The translations under genes and the position numbers were made by a program. A DNA stretch of 55,781 nt from Lachnospiraceae bacterium (lineage in GTDB: Bacteria > Bacillota > Clostridia > Lachnospirales > Lachnospiraceae): NCBI GenBank assembly GCA_017619975.1, contig JAFZRH010000014.1, positions 1 through 55,781 of the forward strand. The letters are read 5' to 3'. The notes under the pieces were generated by a model. It made no database searches and had not been told where the DNA came from. It saw only the letters and a program-made list of their open reading frames with translations. Below, piece after piece: positions 34,084 to 40,829 of this stretch (position 1 is its first letter; each line of letters starts with the position of its first letter).

Positions 34084-35182
34084 TCTGCGGAATGCTGTAC
34101 TCCTTCCGCTCGATATAATACTGGACGACCAGATCCGCTTTGCTGGAACGGGTCAGCGCGTAGCCGGCCCGGTCCAGAAGGGTCTGCGTCTGGGCAAGAT
34201 CCAGCTCCAGCGCGAGCGCGAGCTGGATCGCCGTGCTCTTGCTGGGCTGATAGTTCTTGACGTTGATGATCTTGTTGAAGAGCTGGCGGCTGACCTGCGC
34301 CTTGTGATAGACGGCGGAATCCTTCAGCCCTTTTTCATCGATCAGGCTGATAAGACAGTCGGCGAAGCTCTGCTCCGTCAGCTGATTTAAGAAATCATCC
34401 AGAGACGCATGGGAAGAGACGGTCTGCGGCCGGGACGGCGGGGCAGCCGCCTTTTTTTTCGTCTTTGCCGCGGCCGGTTTCGCCGCGCTCATCGGAGCGG
34501 AACAAGAAGCTTCCGGCAGCGCAGGTTCCTGACAGGCGAAGGCAGCCTTCCGTTCTTCACTTACATAGAGCGGACGGTTCTGCTGCGGGCGCTGGGCCGC
34601 GCCGGCTTCCCGTCTTTCCGGCCGGGGAAAGGCATATTCTTTTTCGGTCTGCTCCCGGACGTAGTTTTCGTCAATGTAGCTTTTTAAGTCCGAAAACAGC
34701 GAGGAGGCGAGCGAAAAAGCCCTGCCGTTGAAGATCACCAGCGTGATCTGCATCTCGTGCGTCAGCAGGAAATCCGTAAAGGCCCCGATGGCGACGGACA
34801 GCGCCTGATCCATCGGAAAGCCGTAGCTGCCGGCGGCCATAAGGGGAAAGGCGACCGAGCGGCAGTGAAGGCTCGCGGCTTCCGCCAGCGCCGCATCGTA
34901 CGCCTTCCGCAGCAGCGGCAGTTCGTCGTGCGAGCCGTCCTGCCAGGCCGGGGAGACCGTGTGCAGAACGTATTTCGCCGGCAGATTGTAGGCCCGCGTG
35001 CTGCGGCAGCTTCCGACCGGAATCTCGCCGATCTTTTTCCTGGCTTCCAGCAGCTTCGGACCGGCCGCTTTGTGGATGGCTGCGTCCGTTCCGGCGCCGA
35101 CAACAGGCGCCGGGTTCGCGGTATTGACGACGGCATCCGCCGTCACTTTTGTAATATCGTTCCGGATGATCTCAAACGGCAT
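34025..35182 (-). CDS. macro-domain protein with C-terminal helical DNA/RNA-binding-like domain
   Basis: Residues 1-165 form a macro domain, which binds or removes ADP-ribose: IIRNDITKVTADAVVNTANP, GAGTDAAIHKAAG and PLMAAGSYGFPMDQA are conserved. A Pro/Ala/Lys-rich linker of about 90 residues follows. Residues 270-385 form an XRE-like helical domain, with QVSRQLFNKIINVKNYQPSK and IQLALALELDLAQTQTLLDR. This C-terminal domain also occurs alone in Firmicutes. I start at the ATG at 35182 with AGGAG six bases upstream. The role is unknown; reversal or sensing of ADP-ribosylation is a guess from the domain. Confidence 0.85.
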   Translation of the reverse strand: MPFEIIRNDITKVTADAVVNTANPAPVVGAGTDAAIHKAAGPKLLEARKKIGEIPVGSCRSTRAYNLPAKYVLHTVSPAWQDGSHDELPLLRKAYDAALAEAASLHCRSVAFPLMAAGSYGFPMDQALSVAIGAFTDFLLTHEMQITLVIFNGRAFSLASSLFSDLKSYIDENYVREQTEKEYAFPRPERREAGAAQRPQQNRPLYVSEERKAAFACQEPALPEASCSAPMSAAKPAAAKTKKKAAAPPSRPQTVSSHASLDDFLNQLTEQSFADCLISLIDEKGLKDSAVYHKAQVSRQLFNKIINVKNYQPSKSTAIQLALALELDLAQTQTLLDRAGYALTRSSKADLVVQYYIERKEYSIPQINIALFDCGLPPLKTGSVA

Positions 35183-35247
35183 AAACAACTCCTAAGTTTG
35201 CGGAATTATAATCAAAACCATATGACAATTCGCAGAAGGTTCTAATT

Positions 35248-35361
35248 GCCTCGCTGCCTCGACACAACTTTTTCAGCCCGGTTCGGAGACCTCCCGGATT
35301 ATCAGAAAGGTCAGGTCTCCTCAATGGGCTGAAAAAGTTTGTGTCGGGCGCGCTCGGCGAG
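35248..35361. repeat. family A long hairpin, copy 3
   Basis: Left end GCCTCGCTGCCTCG, then CGACACAACTTTTTCAGCCC (35260-35279) paired with 35326-35346 except for one bulge, a centre GGAGACCT/AGGTCTCC and right end CGGGCGCGCTCGGC. It lies between the macro gene start and the pepF stop. No gene is seen in the gap. Confidence 0.85.
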
Positions 35362-35381
35362 TACTGTCTTCCGCACCGGCT

Positions 35382-37187
35382 TTATTTCTTCTCGATCTCT
35401 TCCGTCAATCTTTCGATTTCGTCGATGATCGATCCGATGTAGTCGATGGTATCCAAAAGCGGCTTATCGGTCGAGATGTCGATGCCGGCGAGCTTGGCCA
35501 GCCCCGCCGGATCCAGCGTCGAACCGGCCTTTAAGACCTTCTTCCAGTCCTCGACCGCCGGCGCGCCTTCGCGCTCGATGCGGAGCGCCGCCTGCGTCGC
35601 CACGGTCAGGCCCGCGCTGTAGGTGTAGGAGTAGAGACCCATGTAGTAGTGCGGCTGGCGCATCCAGGTCAGTTCCGCGCCGTCGTTCAGCTCGACCGTA
35701 TCGCCCCAGAAAAGCTCCAGGTTCTTTTTGAAGATCCCGGACAGTGTCTCGGCATCCACGGAGCCGCCTTCGTCGATGATCTTGTAGACCTCGCGCTGGT
35801 ACCAGGCCTCGCGCAGATGCGTCACGAAGTTGTGATAGTAGGTGTTGCCGATCATGCAGGCCAGCACCCAGCGCTTGAAGCGCGGATCGTCGTTCGTCTT
35901 CAAAAGATGGTGCGCGAACAGGATCTCGTTCATGGTGGACGGCGCCTCGATGAAGTAGCCGGAAACGTTCGTATCGAAGAGCGACTGGTGCGAGTTGGCC
36001 AGGCGGAAGTGGCCGGCGTGGCCCAGCTCGTGCGCGATGGTCATCACGTCCGACATACGGTCGTTCCAGGAAAGCAGGATGAAAGAGCCGCGTCCGTACG
36101 GCGAAGAGCAGAAGCCGCCGGTGCACTTGCCCTGATTCTTGGCGAAATCGATCCAGCGGTCGCGGTAGGCCTCGTCGATCATGGAAACGTAGTCCTCCCC
36201 GAGGATCGAAAGCCCTTCCCGAACCAGTTTGTGCGATTCGGCGATGGTCACCTTCGGATCGAAGTCCGGATCCAGCGGGAGCTTTAAGTCCGCGAAGGTC
36301 ATTTTGTCCAGGCCGTAGATCTTCTGGATCAGCTTCGCATAGCGGCGCATGTGCGGCGCGAGCTTTTCCGTGATCAGATCGATCTGGCGGTCGTACATCT
36401 CGCGGGTCACCTTCTGGTCAAAGAGCAGGTAATCGAAGACGGAGCCGTAGCCGCGAACGCGCGCTTCCACCTTTTCCTGCGTGACACAGGCATTGTAGGC
36501 GGCGGCGGTCACGTTTTCGTATTCGCGGATCTTTTCGGAAAACTTGCTGAAGGCCATGCGGCGCACGTCTGTATCGCGTTCGTATTCGTAATCGTCCTCG
36601 AAAAGCGAGTAGCCGAGCGGATATTCCTTGCCGTTCACGGTGAAGGACGGAAACTTCATATCGGCCAGCTTGGTAATACTGTAGACTTCGTAAGGGGTCT
36701 GAAAGCTTTGCTCAAAGGCGGCCAGCACGCGCTCGGTCTCCGGAGAGAGCGTGTGGGGCTTTTCGCGCAGAACGTCGCGGAGATATCCTTTGGCTATGAC
36801 GGTCTTTTTGATGGCTTCTTCGATGACCGCTTCCGGCTGCTCCAGGATCTCCGAGCGGATAAAGGTCAGACGGCTGGAGATCTCGGCATTCATCGAGCGG
36901 ATGCGGCGGTCGCGTTCCAGCGCGGCACCGTCGTAATAATCGACTTCGACGGCCAGTCCCGAATAGCTGCCGATCAGCCCGCCCAGCTTTTCGAGCTCTT
37001 CATATGCATCCAGGCAGGCGACGATCGCGTCCGCGTCGGTCAATTTTCCCTGATATTTTCCGCAGATGCCGTCCGCGAGCGCCTTATACTGCGAGACGGC
37101 TTCCTGAAAAGCCTCTTCGGTGGGGTAGATGAGAGACAGATCCCAGGTCTCTTCCACGGGCACGTCTTTTCTCATGACAGGTTCCAT
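35382..37187 (-). CDS. pepF: oligoendopeptidase F (M3 zinc metallopeptidase)
   Basis: A cytoplasmic peptidase of 601 residues that cuts short peptides. The zinc site HELGHAGH lies near residue 388 with the third ligand in the following EAPSTMNEIL. N-terminal ETWDLSLIYPTEEAFQEAV and C-terminal QPHYYMGLYSYTYSAGLTVA fit the family. AGGAGA precedes the start. A family B repeat lies just upstream of that ribosome binding site. The end runs toward the family A hairpin at 35248. Confidence 0.96.
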   Translation of the reverse strand: MEPVMRKDVPVEETWDLSLIYPTEEAFQEAVSQYKALADGICGKYQGKLTDADAIVACLDAYEELEKLGGLIGSYSGLAVEVDYYDGAALERDRRIRSMNAEISSRLTFIRSEILEQPEAVIEEAIKKTVIAKGYLRDVLREKPHTLSPETERVLAAFEQSFQTPYEVYSITKLADMKFPSFTVNGKEYPLGYSLFEDDYEYERDTDVRRMAFSKFSEKIREYENVTAAAYNACVTQEKVEARVRGYGSVFDYLLFDQKVTREMYDRQIDLITEKLAPHMRRYAKLIQKIYGLDKMTFADLKLPLDPDFDPKVTIAESHKLVREGLSILGEDYVSMIDEAYRDRWIDFAKNQGKCTGGFCSSPYGRGSFILLSWNDRMSDVMTIAHELGHAGHFRLANSHQSLFDTNVSGYFIEAPSTMNEILFAHHLLKTNDDPRFKRWVLACMIGNTYYHNFVTHLREAWYQREVYKIIDEGGSVDAETLSGIFKKNLELFWGDTVELNDGAELTWMRQPHYYMGLYSYTYSAGLTVATQAALRIEREGAPAVEDWKKVLKAGSTLDPAGLAKLAGIDISTDKPLLDTIDYIGSIIDEIERLTEEIEKK

Positions 37188-37189
37188 TT

Positions 37190-37402
37190 TTATTCTCCTT
37201 TCTTGCCCTCTCCCGGACGCGGGAGAGGGATGTCAGCCGAAGGCTGACAGGGTGAGGGCGACTGGCATCCACCTTTGCACCCGCATCCACCTTCACAGCC
37301 GCAGCTGCAGCCGCCGTTCTTTTTCTTTTTTATCACGGAGCGCAGCGCCAGAGCGGCCGCCGCCGCGATCAAAATGATTAAAACAATATCCACAGGTCCC
37401 AT
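37190..37402 (-). CDS. FeoB-associated Cys-rich membrane protein
   Basis: A 70-residue protein with one N-terminal membrane segment (DIVLIILIAAAAALALRSVI) followed by a basic stretch and the Cys/Gly tract GGCSCGCEGGCGCKGGC. This is the layout of the small proteins that follow feoB in Firmicutes. GGGAGGT lies just upstream of the ATG, and feoB ends 25 bases before it. The last 24 or so residues (QSPSPCQPSADIPLPRPGEG) are encoded by a family B repeat, so the native C-terminus was probably about 46 residues and the tail is an addition. Confidence 0.85.
   Translation of the reverse strand: MGPVDIVLIILIAAAAALALRSVIKKKKNGGCSCGCEGGCGCKGGCQSPSPCQPSADIPLPRPGEGKKGE
37203..37263. repeat. family B double-hairpin repeat, copy in the Cys-rich ORF
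   Basis: CCCTCTCCCG/CGGGAGAGGG and TGTCAGCC-GAA-GGCTGACA, then GGGTGAGGGCGACT. It lies within the 3' end of the Cys-rich ORF and just upstream of the pepF ribosome binding site. Confidence 0.85.
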
Positions 37403-37427
37403 ACAAACCTCCCGGAGGTTCCCCGTT

Positions 37428-39833
37428 TTACCCCAGCCCGAAGGCCAGGCCGATCAGCCGGACGAGAAGGGCCGCCAGCCAGGCAATGACGCACTGGCCG
37501 AAGACCACGTACAGCGCCCACCGGCGGCCCAGCTCCCGCCGAATCGAGGCCGTCGCCGCCACGCAGGGGGTATAGAGCAGACTGAAGACCAGCAGAGAGA
37601 AAGCGCTCAGGCTGCTTAAGACCGCCGCCACGCCGCCTTCCGCGCCGAAGAGGACCTCCAGCACGGAGACCACGCTCTCCTTGGCTAAAAAGCCGCTGAT
37701 CAGCGAAGTCACGATGCGCCAGTCGCCCAGCCCCAGCGGGGAAAAGAGCGGCGCGATGAGGCCGGCCGCCTGTGCCAGCATGCTCTGATGCGGATCCGTA
37801 ACCGGATCCAGGCGGAAGCTGAAGCTCTTTAAGAACCAGACCGCGATGGTCGCGATCAGGATCACCGAGAAGGCCCGCTGCAGGAAATCCTTGGACTTTT
37901 CCCACAGAAGCTGCAGCACGCTGCGCGGGCTCGGCAGACGGTAATTCGGCAGCTCCATCACGAAAGGCACGGCCTCGCCCTTGAAAAGCGTCTTTTTGTA
38001 GATCAGGGCGATCAGCACGCCGATCAGAATGCCCAGCCCGTACAGGCCCGTCATGACCAGCCCGCCTTTTTTCGGGAAAAACGCGTTCACGAAGAAGGCG
38101 TAGATGGGGAGCTTGGCGGTGCAGCTCATGAAAGGCGTAAGCAGGATGGTCATTTTGCGATCCCGCTCGCTGGGCAGGGTCCGCGTGGACATGACCGCCG
38201 GTACGGTGCAGCCGAAGCCGATGAGAAGCGGCACGATGCTCCGCCCCGAAAGGCCGAATTTCCGCAGGATCTTATCCATAAAGAAGGCGACCCGCGCGAT
38301 ATAGCCGCTGTCCTCCAGAAGGGACAGGAAGAAAAACATGGTCACGATGACGGGCAGGAAGCTTAAAACGCTGCCGACGCCTTCGAAAATGCCGTCGATG
38401 ATCAGACTGTGCAGGACCTCGTTGACGCCGGCAGCGGAAAGCGCCCGGTCGGTCAGGCCGGTCAGCGCTTCGATGCCGGAGGCCAGAAGATCCTGCAAGA
38501 AAGCGCCGATCACGTTGAAGGTCAGGTAGAAGACCAGCCCCATGATCAGAAGGAAGAGCGGGATAGCGGTCCATTTGCCGGTCAGCAGTTCATCCGCCTT
38601 CCGGCTGCGCCGGTGTTCCAGACTCTCGCCCGGCTTCGTCACGCACTGTCCGCAGACTTTCGCGATATACAGGAAGCGCATATCCGCCATGGCGGCGCTG
38701 CGGTCGAGGCCGCGCTCGGTCTCCATCTGCAGCGTGATGTGCTCCAGCATCTCTTTTTCGTTTTCGTCCAGCTTCAGCTGTTCGATGATCCGCTCGTCGC
38801 CCTCGATCACCTTGCTGGCCGCAAAGCGGACCGGCAGCCCCGCGGCCGCCGCGTGATCGTCGATCAGATGGATCACCGCGTGCAGGCAGCGATGCACCGC
38901 GCCGCCGTGTTCCGGCCCGCAGAAGTCCTGCCGGCGCGGTTTTTCCTGATATTTCGCGATATGGACCGCATGGCGCACCAGCTCGTCCACGCCCTGATTT
39001 TTGGCGGCGGAGATCGGAACCACGGGCACGCCCAGAAGGTCCTCCATCGCGTTCACGTCCACGGAACCGCCGTTGCCGGCCATCTCATCCATCATGTTCA
39101 GGGCGACGACCATGGGAACGTCCATCTCTAAAAGCTGCATGGTCAGATACAGATTCCGCTCGATATTCGTCGCGTCCACGATGTTGATAATCGCTTTCGG
39201 CTTTTCTTTGAGGACAAAGTCGCGGGAGACCAGCTCCTCGCTGGAATAGGGCGACATGGAGTAGATGCCGGGCAGATCCGTGATCAGCGTGTTGTCGTAG
39301 CCGCGGATCACGCCATCCTTGCGGTCCACTGTGACGCCGGGGAAGTTGCCCACATGCTGGCGGGAACCGGTCAGCTGGTTGAAAAGCGTGGTCTTGCCGC
39401 TGTTCTGGTTGCCGACCAGAGCAAAAGTCAGCTTCGTGCCTTCCGGCAGCGGATCGCCGCTGCCCTTCGGGTGGAACTTGCCTTCTTCGCCGAGACCGGG
39501 GTGGAAGGCTTTTTTCTTCCGGCCCGCGGAGCGGCCTTCGGACGGAACGTCCTTCGCGGCTTTTTCTTTTGTTTCCTCGAAAGCGACGGCTTTCGTCTCT
39601 TCCGCCGTTTCGGTCTTTTCCACTTCGATGCGGGCCGCGTCGTCCAGACGCAGCGTCAGTTCATAGTCGTGCAGACGCAGCTCCATGGGATCGCCCATCG
39701 GCGCGTACTTGACGACGCACACTTCGGTGCCGGGGATGATCCCCATATCCAGAAAGTGCTGGCGCAGCGCGCCTTCGCCGCCGACCGCAAGGACCCGGCC
39801 GCTTTTTCCGATTTCCAGTTCTTTTAACGTCAT
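37428..39833 (-). CDS. feoB: ferrous iron transporter, FeoA-FeoB fusion
   Basis: An 801-residue fusion. Residues 1-75 are FeoA-like (LKELEIGKSGRVLAVGGEG, then HFLDMGIIPGTEVCVVK), followed by a charged linker to about 135. The FeoB G domain has G1 GNQNSGKTTLFN at 141, GNFPGVTVDRKDG, G3 DLPGIYSM and G4 NMMDE. The membrane part contains two Gate regions (SGYIARVAFFMDKILRKFGL, FGCTVPAVMSTRTL). It imports Fe2+ across the cytoplasmic membrane. Fusion with FeoA is known but less usual than separate genes. The Cys-rich partner lies 25 bases downstream. Confidence 0.96.
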   Translation of the reverse strand: MTLKELEIGKSGRVLAVGGEGALRQHFLDMGIIPGTEVCVVKYAPMGDPMELRLHDYELTLRLDDAARIEVEKTETAEETKAVAFEETKEKAAKDVPSEGRSAGRKKKAFHPGLGEEGKFHPKGSGDPLPEGTKLTFALVGNQNSGKTTLFNQLTGSRQHVGNFPGVTVDRKDGVIRGYDNTLITDLPGIYSMSPYSSEELVSRDFVLKEKPKAIINIVDATNIERNLYLTMQLLEMDVPMVVALNMMDEMAGNGGSVDVNAMEDLLGVPVVPISAAKNQGVDELVRHAVHIAKYQEKPRRQDFCGPEHGGAVHRCLHAVIHLIDDHAAAAGLPVRFAASKVIEGDERIIEQLKLDENEKEMLEHITLQMETERGLDRSAAMADMRFLYIAKVCGQCVTKPGESLEHRRSRKADELLTGKWTAIPLFLLIMGLVFYLTFNVIGAFLQDLLASGIEALTGLTDRALSAAGVNEVLHSLIIDGIFEGVGSVLSFLPVIVTMFFFLSLLEDSGYIARVAFFMDKILRKFGLSGRSIVPLLIGFGCTVPAVMSTRTLPSERDRKMTILLTPFMSCTAKLPIYAFFVNAFFPKKGGLVMTGLYGLGILIGVLIALIYKKTLFKGEAVPFVMELPNYRLPSPRSVLQLLWEKSKDFLQRAFSVILIATIAVWFLKSFSFRLDPVTDPHQSMLAQAAGLIAPLFSPLGLGDWRIVTSLISGFLAKESVVSVLEVLFGAEGGVAAVLSSLSAFSLLVFSLLYTPCVAATASIRRELGRRWALYVVFGQCVIAWLAALLVRLIGLAFGLG

Positions 39834-39981
39834 ACAGATCCTCTTTCCCGTGCCGCAAAGGTTCAGGCGAATTACAGTATATCACAAAACAACCGGGCTG
39901 AAAACGGAAAAAGCCGATCGTATCCGCCCGCGGCGTAAAACAGAAGTGAGAAAACAAAAAACGAACCTGAAAAAGAACGGG

Positions 39982-40010
39982 TGGAAACCACGCGGGCTTC
40001 ATGGTATAAA
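39982..40010 (+). promoter_or_regulatory. promoter of the 40066 gene
   Basis: TGGAAA (39982-39987), a 17-base spacer and TATAAA (40005-40010) lie about 55 bases before the start codon. Confidence 0.6.
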
Positions 40011-40065
40011 ATGGGTGTGGCGGATCCGCACAGCCGGAAAGTCAAAAGAAAGAAGGCAGGAATTT

Positions 40066-40740
40066 ATGAAATACTTCGGATATAACTGCATTGAAACCGG
40101 GGGAATACAGTTCTTCGCAAAACTGGACGGTGCGGAAGGCTGGTTCTGGGGAATGGATTATACGGCCGGCGACCTGTATGAGGCCGAAGAACTCTGGCGG
40201 GAGCAGCACAGGATCACGCGGAACCGCCTGATCTTCCTGCATTTCCCGGAAGGCAGGCAGTATGAACCGCTGAAAGTCGTTCCGGGCCAGTATCTGGGGG
40301 AACCGGTTTTTTATCAGGAAAAGATCTTTTTCCCGCTGGTCGATTTTGAGCAGGGAACAATCAACGTCTTCGGGTGGAAACCTGGGACAGCGTCGGAAAA
40401 GGAGACGGAAGACGGTTTTGAACGAATCGTTCGTCTGCCGCTTTCCTCGGTAAAGGACTGCTACAATCTGCGTTTAACGGGCTCGCCGCTGACGCTGATC
40501 CGCCAGGGCCATGAAAACGATTTTCAGCTGCTTTGGCCGGAAACGGGCGACTTTACGATCGCGGCGGCAGAATCGCTGGACAGCCGCGACGGCGACAAGC
40601 TGCTTTTTTCGCAGTGGTTTGAGGATCCGGATTACCGCGAGGAGACGGTAGTCCGTCATATTCCGGACGGAGAGATCACAGCGCGTCTGCCCGGCAGCCT
40701 GTTTACCGCGCCCGACGGAACGCACTGGATCCTGAAATGA
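40066..40740 (+). CDS. cytoplasmic protein of unknown function
   Basis: A 224-residue protein with no signal peptide or membrane segment. It has many aromatic residues (KYFGYNCIETGGIQFFAKLD, GWFWGMDYTAGDLYEAEEL) and ends with FTAPDGTHWILK. I do not recognise a family. I start at the ATG at 40066, preceded by GGCAGGA, since the frame upstream is an extension through the promoter. It lies just before the TIR gene, which has its own promoter, so a functional tie is not implied by operon structure. Confidence 0.7.
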   Translation: MKYFGYNCIETGGIQFFAKLDGAEGWFWGMDYTAGDLYEAEELWREQHRITRNRLIFLHFPEGRQYEPLKVVPGQYLGEPVFYQEKIFFPLVDFEQGTINVFGWKPGTASEKETEDGFERIVRLPLSSVKDCYNLRLTGSPLTLIRQGHENDFQLLWPETGDFTIAAAESLDSRDGDKLLFSQWFEDPDYREETVVRHIPDGEITARLPGSLFTAPDGTHWILK

Positions 40741-40763
40741 CGGACGGATAAAGCGCGGAACGC

Positions 40764-40792
40764 TTGACATGCCGTTCCCGCATTCGTAAAAT
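40764..40792 (+). promoter_or_regulatory. promoter of the TIR gene
   Basis: TTGACA (40764-40769), a 17-base spacer and TAAAAT (40787-40792) form a near-perfect sigma-A promoter. The expected transcript starts near 40799, about 30 bases before the GTG start. Confidence 0.8.
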
Positions 40793-40829
40793 AGTTTTCA
40801 AAGAAAGATCCATTCATGAGGTTTTTACC

